Positions 25,932-35,689 of a DNA stretch of 64,000 bases are shown here, in pieces. A model generated the notes under the pieces. The model saw only the letters and a program-made list of their open reading frames with translations, did not search any database and was not told the DNA's origin. Origin of the DNA: Sulfurimonas lithotrophica (GTDB taxonomy: Bacteria > Campylobacterota > Campylobacteria > Campylobacterales > Sulfurimonadaceae). Positions within the stretch are counted from its first letter, which is position 1. Each line of letters begins with the position of its first letter. The stretch covers positions 1,364,001-1,428,000 of the forward strand of contig NZ_CP043617.1 of the NCBI RefSeq assembly GCF_009258225.1. The letters run 5' to 3'. The position numbers and the translations under genes were made by a program.

Positions 25932-27827
25932 CTATATAGCTTTTGTGATAATCCTATTTAAACGTGATATAAAATCTGCGGTATCATCAAGTTCTTGTCC
26001 GTCAAACAGTTTAGCTTGATCCAGTAAGACATGTGCAGCATCGTTAACTAAGTTTACATCAGAAGAATCTTTTAGTTTTTCAAGCAACTCATGTTTAGGA
26101 TTTATTTGTAAAATCGGTTTTGGAGCAGGATGGTCACCACCGTCTTGACCCATCTGTTTCATCATCTGTGCCATCATATATGCGGGGTCTTCTTTATCCT
26201 CTTTTAACTTAACAGGTGAATCTACCAAATCCGTTGTAGTCTCAACATCTTTAACACTCTCACCTAAAGCTTCTTTAAACTGCCCTACTAAACCTTCATA
26301 AGTTTTAGCAGTCTCTTCTTGGGCTTTTGTCTCTTGTTCATCTAACTCAAATTTTGCATCTGAAATATGAACCAGTTTATACTCTTTATATTCAGTTACC
26401 ATCGGGAAAATAATTCCGTCAACCTCTTCATTTAAAATTAATACATCGATACCTTTAGCTTTAAAACGCTCCAAAGACGGAGATGCTTTTAACATCTCAA
26501 CAGAAGTTTTACCCGTAATGTAATATATCTCTTTTTTTTCTTCATCTACATTTTTGACAAAATCTTCTATCATCACTTTTTCAGAAGAATTTAGAGTGTT
26601 AAACTGTAAAAGCTCTAAAATCTTTTCACGGTTTGCAAAGTCGTTGTAAAGACCTTCTTTAAGAACATTTCCAAATTCCCCGTAGAATTTATCATAATTT
26701 TCTTTATCTTTTTTGCTCATTTTAGCAAGTTCAGATAAAACTTTTTTAACAGATGCATTTTTAATTTTAGCCATTACTGCATTTGATTGTAAAATTTCAC
26801 GAGATACGTTTAAAGGTAAATCTTTTGAATCAATTACACCGCGTAAGAAACGTAAGTATGTAGGCATTAACTCTTTTTCATCATCCGTAATAAATACACG
26901 ATTGATATATAGTTTAATTCCTGTTTGATAATCAACTCTGTATAAATCCATCGGAGCTTTACTAGGGATATAAAAAAGAGTTGTATATTCTATTGCACCT
27001 TCTGCTTTATTGTGCATCCAAGTAAGAGGTTCTTCGCTTGAATGTGCAAACGAGCTGTAAAAATCCTTGTATTCTTCATCTTTGATATCTTTTTTCGCAA
27101 TAGTCCAAAGAGCGTTTGCTTTGTTTATCTGTTTGTTTTCAATCTCGGTTTTACTAGGCTCTGTCTCTTTTCCTTCATCATCAGTTACTGCAGGGATATA
27201 CTTTTCTTTATCCATAAAAATAGGGAAAGGTATGTGGTTAGAATACTTTTTAATAATGCTCTCTACTCTATACTCTTCTAAAAATTCACTTTCATCATCT
27301 TTTAAGTGCATAACGATAGTAGTACCGTGTCCGTCCTGAGTTGCATTTTCTATCTCAAACTCACCAGCACCGGTACTTGTCCAGATGTAAGCCTGATCTT
27401 CTCCTGCTTTTTTTGTAGTTACTTCTACTTTATCAGCTACCATAAAACATGCATAAAAACCAACACCGAATTGACCGATAAGTTGAGAGTCTTTTTTCTG
27501 ATCACCCGTCATATTTTCTAAGAATGCTTTAGTACCGCTCTTTGCGATAGTACCGAGGTTATTCATCAGATCCTCTTCATTCATACCGATACCGCTATCT
27601 TTGATTGTAAGAGTTTTTGCTTCTTTATTTGCTACTATATCTATACGAGGTGAGAAAGTCACATCTTTGTACTTTTCATCTGTTAAAACAAGCATATTTA
27701 ACTTATCTAACGCATCCGATGCATTTGACACTAACTCACGAATAAAAATTTCTTTGTTTGAGTAAAGTGAATGTGTCATTAAGTGTAATATTTGATCTGC
27801 TTCTGTTTGAAACTGATGTTTTGCCAT
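25932..27827 (-). CDS. htpG: Hsp90-family molecular chaperone HtpG
   Basis: This ATP-dependent dimeric chaperone of the cytoplasm is 631 residues long, the normal length. It has the GHKL ATPase domain with IRELVSNASDAL, IKDSGIGMNEEDL, and GQFGVGFYACFMVAD, followed by the middle domain (YRVDYQTGIKLYINRVFI and LPLNVSREILQ) and a C-terminal dimerisation domain. It is a single gene with AAAAGGA as ribosome binding site. No CIRCE element is visible in the 199-base upstream gap, so any heat-shock control uses another signal. Confidence 0.97.
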   Translation of the reverse strand: MAKHQFQTEADQILHLMTHSLYSNKEIFIRELVSNASDALDKLNMLVLTDEKYKDVTFSPRIDIVANKEAKTLTIKDSGIGMNEEDLMNNLGTIAKSGTKAFLENMTGDQKKDSQLIGQFGVGFYACFMVADKVEVTTKKAGEDQAYIWTSTGAGEFEIENATQDGHGTTIVMHLKDDESEFLEEYRVESIIKKYSNHIPFPIFMDKEKYIPAVTDDEGKETEPSKTEIENKQINKANALWTIAKKDIKDEEYKDFYSSFAHSSEEPLTWMHNKAEGAIEYTTLFYIPSKAPMDLYRVDYQTGIKLYINRVFITDDEKELMPTYLRFLRGVIDSKDLPLNVSREILQSNAVMAKIKNASVKKVLSELAKMSKKDKENYDKFYGEFGNVLKEGLYNDFANREKILELLQFNTLNSSEKVMIEDFVKNVDEEKKEIYYITGKTSVEMLKASPSLERFKAKGIDVLILNEEVDGIIFPMVTEYKEYKLVHISDAKFELDEQETKAQEETAKTYEGLVGQFKEALGESVKDVETTTDLVDSPVKLKEDKEDPAYMMAQMMKQMGQDGGDHPAPKPILQINPKHELLEKLKDSSDVNLVNDAAHVLLDQAKLFDGQELDDTADFISRLNRIITKAI

Positions 27828-28000
27828 TTTATATCCTTTTTATAGTGTAAATCTATATTTTATAATTGAAATATTAGCAAAAAAAAGTTAATAATTGCAA
27901 ATTAAATCAAGTTTATTTAGTCTATATGACTAAAGTTAATTTAGCTTATTTTGCTTTATCTTAATATTATAATTTAAGCACTATAAAAAAATATTCTTAC

Positions 28001-28006
28001 TATAAT
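28001..28006 (+). promoter_or_regulatory. -10 box of the 5'-nucleotidase operon
   Basis: TATAAT lies 20 bases before the ATG at 28027, followed by AAAGGA as ribosome binding site. It likely drives the three overlapping genes to 30708. Confidence 0.5.
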
Positions 28007-28026
28007 ACTTTTTTCAAAGGATATAT

Positions 28027-29004
28027 ATGCCGATAGATCTTTCTGAATCACTTGTAATAGGGATTTCTGCCACAGCTTTATTTGATTTATCAGAATCTGA
28101 TAAAATTTTTCAAAGCAAAATTATAAATGATCCCGATACTGCAATAGAAGAGTACAGAAACTATATGCTTAAAAATGAAAACGAACCCCTTGAAGACGGA
28201 ACAGGCATGCCTCTTGTCAAAGCACTTTTAAATCTAAACAAACACAAAAAAGACGGTGATGCTCCAATAGTTGAAGTGGTCGTAATGTCAAGAAACAGCC
28301 CTGAAACAGGTGTACGTGTTTTAAACGAGATACGCAGACGAAATTTAAATATTTCACGTTCGGCATTTACCGCGGGTGAATCAAACGTAGATTATTTAGA
28401 AGCTTTTTATGTCGATTTGTTTTTAACTACGAGCGAAGAAGATGCACAAAAAGTAATAGACAGTAATGTTTGTGCGGCAGCTATCGTAAAAGCACCGCCT
28501 AAATCAAATAAGCATCTAAAAGAAGACCAAGTTCGTTTTGCATTTGATGCAGATGCAGTTATATTTAATGAAGATAGTGAAATAGTTAACCAGACAAAAG
28601 GTTTACCCTCCTTTCATGAAAATGAAGATAAAAATCAAGATGAACCTTTAGCTCAAGGTCCACATGCCAATCTTCTAAAAAAACTATCTAAAATCCAAGA
28701 AAGACTACCCGGACGTATAGAATACTCACCTATAAAACTGGCAATTATGACGGCACGAAACTCACCTGCGGAGATGCGGGTTATAAAAACATTAAGAAGC
28801 TGGAACGTATATGTAGATGAAGCATTTTTTTTAGGTGGGTTAGAAAAAAGCAGGTTTTTAAAAGCTTACAAACCGCATATATTTTTTGACGACCAAGATT
28901 CCCATTTAGACCCTGCTTCAGGTGATGTACCATCCGCAAAAGTACTCTATCCGACTATATCTCCTCTTAAGAAGATAATTGAGAGTAAAAAGAGTAGCAA
29001 ATGA
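28027..29004 (+). CDS. Cytosolic 5'-nucleotidase (NT5C1-like)
   Basis: This 325-residue protein resembles the 5'-nucleotidase family that also contains eukaryotic NT5C1A/B, HAD-fold enzymes that release nucleosides from nucleoside monophosphates. Family signatures are LVIGISATALFDLSES near the N-terminus (the HAD nucleophile region, here DLSES), VVVMSRNSPETGVRV, FDADAVIFNEDSE and FLGGLEKSRFLKAYKPHIFFDDQ near the C-terminus. It overlaps the next gene by four bases. It is unrelated to the metal exporter two genes later except by position. Confidence 0.85.
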   Translation: MPIDLSESLVIGISATALFDLSESDKIFQSKIINDPDTAIEEYRNYMLKNENEPLEDGTGMPLVKALLNLNKHKKDGDAPIVEVVVMSRNSPETGVRVLNEIRRRNLNISRSAFTAGESNVDYLEAFYVDLFLTTSEEDAQKVIDSNVCAAAIVKAPPKSNKHLKEDQVRFAFDADAVIFNEDSEIVNQTKGLPSFHENEDKNQDEPLAQGPHANLLKKLSKIQERLPGRIEYSPIKLAIMTARNSPAEMRVIKTLRSWNVYVDEAFFLGGLEKSRFLKAYKPHIFFDDQDSHLDPASGDVPSAKVLYPTISPLKKIIESKKSSK

Positions 29005-29312
29005 CAAACGATATAATAGATATGATTGAACAAACACCAAAATTACACTCTTTTAAGTGCAAAGCTGTCTCTTATATAATATGGGTATTTTTAAAGTTCA
29101 CTACTTATATTGCAACACTCGTTGTATGGTATATATATGATTATTTTATAGCTTTTTTCACATTTATTTTATCTTTTATAGTTGTAGGAATTATACGCTC
29201 AAAAATGAGAAACAGTGCAATTCCTCTAAAACAACAGGAGTATCAATATAACGATAAAGGCATAGCTGACTGGTTCAGTGCAAGAGAGATATGTGTAGGT
29301 TATGACAATTAA
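29001..29312 (+). CDS. Small membrane protein of unknown function
   Basis: This 103-residue protein has a soluble N-terminus of about 20 residues and two adjoining membrane helices (about 24-43 and 46-65), and its C-terminal half is soluble and polar (KGIADWFSAREICVGYDN). I do not recognise a family. It overlaps the nucleotidase by four bases and the NicO gene by 11, so it is translated with them and could be an accessory factor of either. Confidence 0.7.
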   Translation: MTNDIIDMIEQTPKLHSFKCKAVSYIIWVFLKFTTYIATLVVWYIYDYFIAFFTFILSFIVVGIIRSKMRNSAIPLKQQEYQYNDKGIADWFSAREICVGYDN

Positions 29313-30708
29313 AACTATTATTTTTACGGCTCTATTGTCTTATAATCTTTTTGCATGTGCGACATGTGCATTAATGGTACCTACGGCAGAGGTTAAACTG
29401 CAACTCGATATTAAAGATAAAAGTGTTAAAAACATCCATTTTGTATGGGAATTTTCGGATATTTATATAGATGAGATTAGAGCCCAATACGATAAAAACA
29501 AGAACTCAAAATTAGACAAAGAAGAGTTAGACATCATTTTAGATATAAAAAACAACTATCTGCAAAATAAAAATATGTTAAGCAAAATAAAATTAATAGA
29601 TTCAAATGAAAATTCCAAAACACTTTCCCCTGTTTATGAAAATTTTAGCCTGCATATAAAAAACAATCAGCTAATATATACTTTCGATGGCAAGGTAGAT
29701 GCGTCCCTACAAGAAAAGTCTAGATTATCTTTTGTTTTTGAAGATGATGAAGCTTTTTTTAGTTTTGTCGTTACAGATATAAATACAACTTCTAAAGAGC
29801 CGTTTTATGAGGCTAATCCATATCTATTTACCGCAAACATCCTCTTCTCCTATAGCGGTTTTAACGATAAAAAAATCCAAGTTCAGAAAAAAAACAAAAC
29901 AGTAGATGCAAGTTCAGATATAAATAAAACGCTTGTAAAAGAGAAACTTTCACAGGAAAATATACTGAAAAAGAGTATAGAAAAAATAAAATCTCTTTTT
30001 GAATCTATAAAAGACGAATCAAATCCATTGACATATATCTCTCTTCTTCTATTTGCATATATATACGGGGTTGTACACGCCCTTGGACCTGGACACGGAA
30101 AAACATTGGTAGCTAGCTACTTTTTAACAAATGACAAATCATATCTAAAAGCTCTTTTTATATCGTTGGCAATCGGTGTAGTCCATACTTTTTCGGCATT
30201 TTTTCTGACACTAGCTATATACTTCTTTATTGATGCATTGTTTGCACAGTTTATAGATAATGCCGTTTTTTATACTACCAAGATATCCGCACTTATTATT
30301 ATTTTTATAGCGGTATATCTGCTTTTGAAAAAACACAAGCTATATAAAGAGTTGGCAAAACCGAAATTTACTTTCTCAACTGCTCCACATCCTCAAACTT
30401 GCGGATGCGGTTCATGCAAGGTTGATAAAGACTCGACGGATGCAGCACTTATAATCTCTGCCGGCATCATACCCTGCCCAGGAACTATAACTATTTTTAT
30501 ATTTTCTCTATCGCTTGGACTATACTATGCCGGCTTTTTATCCGCACTCGTTATGAGTCTTGGTATGAGTACTATTATATTTTTATCTGCAGTTTTGAGT
30601 GTATATATGCGTAAAAAAACAGATACGAATCTAAAAGTTAAAAAGTTTTTGGAATATGGAAGTTTATCTATTATACTTATTCTTGGGCTGATTTTGCTTA
30701 TTGGATAA
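29302..30708 (+). CDS. NicO/RcnA-type nickel-cobalt exporter with periplasmic DUF1007-like domain
   Basis: This 468-residue fusion joins an N-terminal periplasmic domain to a NicO-type metal permease. After a signal peptide (1-18) comes CATC (19-22), where DUF1007 proteins usually carry a His motif; LFAC also fits a lipobox. A canonical EF-hand loop, DKNKNSKLDKEE (64-75), lies in the periplasmic part. The permease half has YGVVHALGPGHGKTLVASYF and AGIIPCPGTITIFIFSLSLG, the two NicO signature helices, with a CGCGSC loop between them. Members export Ni or Co; direction and metal are inferred. Translation is coupled to the gene before. Confidence 0.88.
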   Translation: MTIKTIIFTALLSYNLFACATCALMVPTAEVKLQLDIKDKSVKNIHFVWEFSDIYIDEIRAQYDKNKNSKLDKEELDIILDIKNNYLQNKNMLSKIKLIDSNENSKTLSPVYENFSLHIKNNQLIYTFDGKVDASLQEKSRLSFVFEDDEAFFSFVVTDINTTSKEPFYEANPYLFTANILFSYSGFNDKKIQVQKKNKTVDASSDINKTLVKEKLSQENILKKSIEKIKSLFESIKDESNPLTYISLLLFAYIYGVVHALGPGHGKTLVASYFLTNDKSYLKALFISLAIGVVHTFSAFFLTLAIYFFIDALFAQFIDNAVFYTTKISALIIIFIAVYLLLKKHKLYKELAKPKFTFSTAPHPQTCGCGSCKVDKDSTDAALIISAGIIPCPGTITIFIFSLSLGLYYAGFLSALVMSLGMSTIIFLSAVLSVYMRKKTDTNLKVKKFLEYGSLSIILILGLILLIG

Positions 30709-30795
30709 TTTTTTACCAAAAAACTAAAAATACAACACAAATTTTCTCAAAATAAGAGTATAATTTCTAACTCATATGAGTGGTTTTTTCGGCTG

Positions 30796-30824
30796 TGTTT
30801 GATATCTTCTATCAAACAACATTT
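30796..30824 (+). terminator. Intrinsic terminator after the NicO gene
   Basis: TGTTTGATA and TATCAAACA form a perfect nine-base stem with a five-base loop (30796-30818), followed by ACATTTTT. It lies between the NicO stop and the next start, and is the cleanest intrinsic terminator in the window. Confidence 0.65.
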
Positions 30825-30860
30825 TTCTAATATATAGATTTATTTTTTATTGAGGACACA

Positions 30861-31109
30861 ATGAACATTTCAGATATGGTATTTGACATGGAACTTGCCG
30901 GCGTTGATGCTGAACATATTGCAGGCATCGTTGAACTTTGCAAAAACAAAGGTTTTAGTAGTGAGATGGTTGATGAAGAGTTAATAAAACTTGGTTATCC
31001 AAAAATTTTCACTATAGAATATGATGATTATGATGAGTATAATAGTTTTGACGATGAAGACTATTATTCAATGGAAAAATTTTCACATAAACGTCAATTG
31101 AGAGATTAA
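30861..31109 (+). CDS. Small acidic protein of unknown function
   Basis: This 82-residue protein has a helical N-terminal half (VFDMELAGVDAEHIAGIVEL and KGFSSEMVDEELIKLGYPKIF, UBA-like in pattern) and a very acidic Tyr/Asp-rich segment (50-68, YDDYDEYNSFDDEDYY) before a basic tail. GAGGA seven bases upstream of the ATG supports the start. It is followed eight bases later by a cyclase-like gene. I do not recognise the family. Confidence 0.7.
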   Translation: MNISDMVFDMELAGVDAEHIAGIVELCKNKGFSSEMVDEELIKLGYPKIFTIEYDDYDEYNSFDDEDYYSMEKFSHKRQLRD

Positions 31110-31116
31110 GAAGATT

Positions 31117-31515
31117 ATGATGACAAACAGAGAAATCGTATCGGCTTATTATCAAATGTGGAATGAAAAAGATTTTGATAAAGCGGATAAACTTTGCGAT
31201 GAAGATATTCGTTTTCGAGGTTCACTCGATATTACGGCAAACGGAATTGAAGGTTTTAAAGAGTATGCTCAAATGCTAACAAAAGCATTTCCAAATCTTT
31301 ATCATGCCATAGAAATATCTGTTTTTGAAAACGATATGGCAGCGATATACGTTACATACTCAGGTACGCACGAGGGTAAAATATTCGATTATGAACCAAC
31401 AGGAAGAAGGATATCATACTCCGGTGCTTCATTTATACATATAAAAAACGAAAAGATTTACAGTATAAATATATTGGGTGACTTAAATTCGCTACATAAA
31501 CAACTCAGTTCCTAA
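31117..31515 (+). CDS. SnoaL-like / ester cyclase-family protein
   Basis: This 132-residue alpha+beta-barrel protein of the SnoaL/NTF2-like superfamily has the typical start NREIVSAYYQMWNEKDFDKAD, a central FKEYAQMLTKAFPNLYHAIE and the strand AAIYVTYSGTHEGKIF, then PTGRRISYSGASFIHIKNEKI. Such proteins include polyketide cyclases and small hydrolases or isomerases; the substrate here is unknown. Two adjacent ATG codons (31117 and 31120) make the exact start uncertain by one residue. A hairpin right after the stop probably ends transcription. Confidence 0.8.
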   Translation: MMTNREIVSAYYQMWNEKDFDKADKLCDEDIRFRGSLDITANGIEGFKEYAQMLTKAFPNLYHAIEISVFENDMAAIYVTYSGTHEGKIFDYEPTGRRISYSGASFIHIKNEKIYSINILGDLNSLHKQLSS

Positions 31516-31538
31516 GATATTTTAATTTAAATATCTTT
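31514..31538 (+). terminator. Hairpin after the SnoaL-like gene
   Basis: AAGATATTT (31514-31522) and AAATATCTT (31529-31537) form a nine-base stem that begins within the stop codon. It is AT-rich with a few T after it. Confidence 0.4.
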
Positions 31539-31556
31539 AGACTCCTTTTACCACAA

Positions 31557-31590
31557 CTAGGGTATCATTTCATACTTTAAGATACTCTAG
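31557..31590 (+). promoter_or_regulatory. Inverted repeat in the leader of the ABC-F gene
   Basis: CTAGGGTATC and GATACTCTAG pair over ten bases with one mismatch around a 14-base loop. The right arm runs into AGGAA (31589-31593), the only ribosome-binding-like sequence before the ATG at 31606. The repeat could be an operator or a translational switch; ABC-F genes elsewhere are often controlled through their leaders. Confidence 0.35.
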
Positions 31591-31605
31591 GAAATTCAAA
31601 AACTC

Positions 31606-33555
31606 ATGGCTTTAATAGACCTATTAAATATATCAAAACATTACGAAGCACAAAAAATTTTAACAGAGATAAATTTTCATATAGATGAGGGTGAACGTAT
31701 CGTTGTCATAGGTAAAAACGGCAGCGGTAAATCTACACTTATGAAAATTGTAAACGGCACGCTTGAGCAAGATGACGGTGAGCGTATAATTCGTCAGGGC
31801 TTAGAAGTTAAAATGCTAGATCAGCGTCCAGTATTTGAGCCTGAGCATAATGTAAGAGATGCTGTTGAAGCAGGACTAAAAGAGATAAACAAAGCCAAAA
31901 AAAGATATGATGAACTCTCACACCTTATAGCTGAAGATTTTGAAAATAAAAAACTTATAGATGAGCATGAGAAACTATCAAAATATATAGAGCATCACTC
32001 TGCTTGGAATTTGGATGATAAAATTGAACGCATCATCCAACATTTTGATTTAAAGCGATATGAGAATAAAAATATAAACCTCTTAAGCGGTGGGGAACAA
32101 CGCCGTGTAGCCTTAGCTTCACTACTACTTCAAAAGCCCGACATATTACTACTTGATGAACCTACAAACCACCTTGACGTATATATGGTTGAGTTTTTAG
32201 AACAGCTTCTTTTAAAGGAGCGTTTTACTCTTGTGTTTATCTCTCACGATAGATATTTTATAGATAAAGTCGCAACAAAGACTATAGAAGTTGAAGATGA
32301 AAAACTAAGACAATATTCCGGCGGTTATTCAGACTACCTTACACAAAAAGAGGAATATTTACGTACACTGCAAAAGCAACATGAAAATATGCTTGGTCTT
32401 TTAAAAAGAGAAAATGAATGGTATTCCCGCGGAGTACGTGCAAGACTTAAAAGAAACGAAGGTCGAAAAGAACGTTTGATGGAGCTCCGCGAAGCTGCAA
32501 AAACAAATCCTGCTCAAATCCGTAAGATGAGCTTGGAACTTCAACGCGAAGCTAAACACTTCAACCGTGACAAAAGCGTAAATAAACAAAAGATGCTTTT
32601 TGAAGTTGAAGATTTGGGTTTAACTCTGGGTGATAAGGAACTTTTACACGATTTTAATACACGCATACTCCAAAAAGACGTAATAGCCATAGTAGGACCA
32701 AACGGAAGCGGAAAATCTACACTTCTTAAAGCCCTTCTTGGACGTATAAAACCAACACACGGTACTATAAAACAGGGTGAATTTAAAATAGGTTATTTTG
32801 ACCAGCACCGTGAGATGCTAGATGATGATAAAAACCTTATAGAGACTTTTTGCCCTTTTGGCGGAGACAGGGTTGAAGTTCGCGGAAAAAATATGCATGT
32901 TTACGGATACCTTAAAAACTTTCTTTTTCCACGTGAATATCTGGATAAAAAGATAGGCGTACTCAGCGGAGGAGAAAAAAACCGTATAGCACTTGCCCTA
33001 CTCTTTACCAAAAATGTAGATATTTTAATTCTTGATGAACCTACAAACGACTTAGACATTCCAACTATCAATATACTTGAAGAACAGCTTGTCAATTTCT
33101 CCGGTGCAGTCATAATAGTTAGTCACGATAGATATTTTGTAGATAAAATTGCAAAAAAATTATTTATATTTAAAAAAGATAAGACCATTGAGGAATCTTA
33201 CCAAAACTATTCTGAGTATCTTGAAATCGAGAGTGAGTTAAAACAGCTAGACGAAATGGAAAGAGAGGCAGAATCTACATCTAAAAAAGTGGAAATAAAA
33301 GAGCAAAAAAGTAAACCTCTAAGACTGACATATAAAGAAAAAATAGCTTTGGAAAAACTACCTGCAGAAATAGAGGAACTCGAAGCTAAAATAGATGAAA
33401 AAAATAACTGTATAGCTAATCCTGATTGTTACCAAGAGATTGGGCTTACAAAACTAGCATCTGAGCTTGAGGAGTTAGAAACTACTTATGAGCAAAAAGT
33501 TGAAGAGCTACTTACCATAGAGGAAAAAATTGAAGAGATAGAGAATCAAAGTTAA
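31606..33555 (+). CDS. ABC-F family ATPase (Uup/EttA-like ribosome-associated factor)
   Basis: This 649-residue soluble tandem ABC ATPase has no membrane domain. Both cassettes are complete: Walker A VIGKNGSGKST and VGPNGSGKST, signatures LLSGGEQRR and VLSGGEKNR, Walker B ILLLDEPTNHLD and ILILDEPTNDLD. The first cassette has a charged linker (about 240-330) with the ABC-F interdomain helices. A C-terminal coiled coil (about 575-649) resembles Uup. ABC-F proteins act on stalled ribosomes; the exact subfamily is not resolved. It is convergent with the Bax-like gene, with a four-base overlap of stops. Confidence 0.93.
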   Translation: MALIDLLNISKHYEAQKILTEINFHIDEGERIVVIGKNGSGKSTLMKIVNGTLEQDDGERIIRQGLEVKMLDQRPVFEPEHNVRDAVEAGLKEINKAKKRYDELSHLIAEDFENKKLIDEHEKLSKYIEHHSAWNLDDKIERIIQHFDLKRYENKNINLLSGGEQRRVALASLLLQKPDILLLDEPTNHLDVYMVEFLEQLLLKERFTLVFISHDRYFIDKVATKTIEVEDEKLRQYSGGYSDYLTQKEEYLRTLQKQHENMLGLLKRENEWYSRGVRARLKRNEGRKERLMELREAAKTNPAQIRKMSLELQREAKHFNRDKSVNKQKMLFEVEDLGLTLGDKELLHDFNTRILQKDVIAIVGPNGSGKSTLLKALLGRIKPTHGTIKQGEFKIGYFDQHREMLDDDKNLIETFCPFGGDRVEVRGKNMHVYGYLKNFLFPREYLDKKIGVLSGGEKNRIALALLFTKNVDILILDEPTNDLDIPTINILEEQLVNFSGAVIIVSHDRYFVDKIAKKLFIFKKDKTIEESYQNYSEYLEIESELKQLDEMEREAESTSKKVEIKEQKSKPLRLTYKEKIALEKLPAEIEELEAKIDEKNNCIANPDCYQEIGLTKLASELEELETTYEQKVEELLTIEEKIEEIENQS

Positions 33556-34190
33556 TATTTATAAAGCTTATTATACTTTATAACTTTAATTAGTTCTTCA
33601 CTGTATTTGGAACGCTTTTCTGAATACATATCAAGCTTTTTAACAAGTTTAAACGGGTCATCGGTTTTCATCTTCAATTCACGAAACTCCGCATATGCAT
33701 AGCCGGTTGCTAAAACAAAGTAATAATCTCTTATAGAGTCGGTTAGACTAGGATATTTTTTTACATATACAGTCTTATCTACTCGTTTTACGCTTGCAGG
33801 AATTCTTGGTTCATTTTTGTTATATGACCAAATACCAAAAAGATTATTTGCAACTTTTGTAAAACGTGAAGTTGCCCATCCACTCTCCATAGCAGCTTGA
33901 GCTATAGCTATACTTTTTGGATGCGGTTTAACTCTTTTTAGTAAATCTTTATAGTTTTTTGCTTTATATTTTTTCATATACTTAAGGACAACAGAACTGT
34001 TTGTATTGTTATTATCTATATTTTTTTTGAGAGTTTTGTATCTGTAGTCTAGTTCTGCGTACACTTTATTTACGGCAGGGACTACCAATTTATAAAAGCT
34101 TTGTTTTTTTACTTTTGTTTCATTTGAAAAAGCTAAGACCGGGAAAACCAACCCCAAACACAGGATTAGTTTTAAAACCTGTGTTTGCAA
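33552..34190 (-). CDS. Bax-like peptidoglycan glucosaminidase (GH73)
   Basis: This secreted 212-residue protein has a signal peptide (about 1-21, ending LAFS) and a glucosaminidase domain (about 70-210). The catalytic region reads AIAQAAMESGWATSRFTKVANNLFGIWSY, with the GH73 Glu in MESGW. It resembles E. coli Bax and flagellar-type glucosaminidases that cleave peptidoglycan. It lies two bases from the DAHP synthase gene and is co-transcribed with it, although no functional link is apparent. Confidence 0.85.
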   Translation of the reverse strand: MQTQVLKLILCLGLVFPVLAFSNETKVKKQSFYKLVVPAVNKVYAELDYRYKTLKKNIDNNNTNSSVVLKYMKKYKAKNYKDLLKRVKPHPKSIAIAQAAMESGWATSRFTKVANNLFGIWSYNKNEPRIPASVKRVDKTVYVKKYPSLTDSIRDYYFVLATGYAYAEFRELKMKTDDPFKLVKKLDMYSEKRSKYSEELIKVIKYNKLYKY

Positions 34191-34192
34191 GC

Positions 34193-35542
34193 TTATTTTC
34201 TAACTTCTTTTAAAGTGTCGGCAATTAAAAATGCCAGTTCTAAAGATTGGTCTGCATTTAAACGCGGGTCACAATGTGTGTGATAACGAGAACTCAAATC
34301 CTCTTCTCTTACTACAAACGAACCGCCTATACACTCGGTTACATTCTTACCTGTCATCTCCAGATGCACACCACCGCCGTACGTACCTTCTGATTTATGA
34401 ACTTGGAAGAACTGTTTCATCTCTTTTAAAACTGCATCTACGGGACGAGTTTTATAATTGTTAGATGATTTTATAGTATTACCGTGCATCGGATCACACG
34501 ACCAAAGTACATTTAATCCTTCACGCTCAACCGCACGAATCAGTTTAGGCATACCCTCACCTACTTTATCTGCACCCATACGAACTATCACATTTAATCT
34601 TCCAGCTTCATTTTTAGGATTTAATACATTAGCTAGCTTGATTAAGTCTTCAGGATCCATAGAAGGTCCCGCTTTTATCCCTATAGGATTATTAATACCC
34701 TTCATATATTCAACGTGAGCACCGTCAAGCTGACGAGTTCTATCCCCAATCCAAACCATATGTGCGGCAGTATTGTACCATTCACCGCTAAGTGAATCTT
34801 TTCTCGTAAATGCTTCTTCATACGGAAGCAAAAGAGCTTCATGCGATGTGTAAAAATCTGTTTCACGCAAATTTCTATAAGTTTTTGACGTAATTCCGCA
34901 TGCCTGCATGAATTTTAAAGAAGTTTCAATCTCTTCTGCCAGCTTTTCATAGTGTTCCGCTGCTTCACTTTTATGCGCAAAATCAAGGTTCCACTGGTGA
35001 ACTTTATGTAAATCCGCCATACCGCCCGTAGCAAAAGCACGAAGTAGGTTTTGTGTAGCTGATGCTTGGTTATAAGCTTTTATCATACGTTCAGGATCCG
35101 GTACGCGAGCCTCTTTTGAGAACTCAACACCGTTTATAATATCTCCACGGTATGAATCAAGTGTAACACCGTCTATCGTTTCAGTATCGGATGAGCGAGG
35201 TTTTGCAAACTGTCCTCCCAAACGACCGACTTTTACAACAGGGACACCACCTGCATATGTCATAACAACAGCCATTTGCATCAGTACTTTGAAAGTATCG
35301 CGAATATTATTGGCATGAAACTCGCTAAAACTCTCAGCACAGTCACCGCCTTGAAGTAAAAATGCTTCTCCGCGAACAACATCTGCCAATTGTTCTTTTA
35401 ATCTTTTTGCTTCCCCTGCAAATACAAGTGGTGGGTAAGTTTTTAACTCTGCTAGAACTCTGTTTAAATGTTCTTTATCTTGATATGTCGGTTGTTGTAA
35501 AATCGGTTTACTTCTCCAGCTTTCCGGTGTCCAAATACCCAT
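34193..35542 (-). CDS. Class II 3-deoxy-7-phosphoheptulonate (DAHP) synthase
   Basis: This enzyme condenses phosphoenolpyruvate with erythrose 4-phosphate in the first step of aromatic amino-acid synthesis. The 449-residue protein belongs to the plant/Helicobacter-type class II, not to the AroF/G/H class. Signatures are [50 protein letters not shown] and [17 protein letters not shown] with metal-binding His and Glu. Later steps of the pathway in this window are aroE (43274) and trpE (41871). Confidence 0.95.
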   Translation of the reverse strand: MGIWTPESWRSKPILQQPTYQDKEHLNRVLAELKTYPPLVFAGEAKRLKEQLADVVRGEAFLLQGGDCAESFSEFHANNIRDTFKVLMQMAVVMTYAGGVPVVKVGRLGGQFAKPRSSDTETIDGVTLDSYRGDIINGVEFSKEARVPDPERMIKAYNQASATQNLLRAFATGGMADLHKVHQWNLDFAHKSEAAEHYEKLAEEIETSLKFMQACGITSKTYRNLRETDFYTSHEALLLPYEEAFTRKDSLSGEWYNTAAHMVWIGDRTRQLDGAHVEYMKGINNPIGIKAGPSMDPEDLIKLANVLNPKNEAGRLNVIVRMGADKVGEGMPKLIRAVEREGLNVLWSCDPMHGNTIKSSNNYKTRPVDAVLKEMKQFFQVHKSEGTYGGGVHLEMTGKNVTECIGGSFVVREEDLSSRYHTHCDPRLNADQSLELAFLIADTLKEVRK

Positions 35543-35689
35543 AATTTATACCTTAATTTATAATTTTCGTAATTTTATCCAAAAATACCTAAGTTATACT
35601 TTATATCGTGTCTTAAATCCTTTAGTATCCATAAAGCTTAAAAGTGTATAATGTCGGAAAATAAAATTTATGAATAAAGAAATTTCACA

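Noticed and set aside
27828-28026. CIRCE or other heat-shock operator in front of htpG
   Set aside because: No inverted repeat of CIRCE type (TTAGCACTC-N9-GAGTGCTAA) or convincing substitute could be found.
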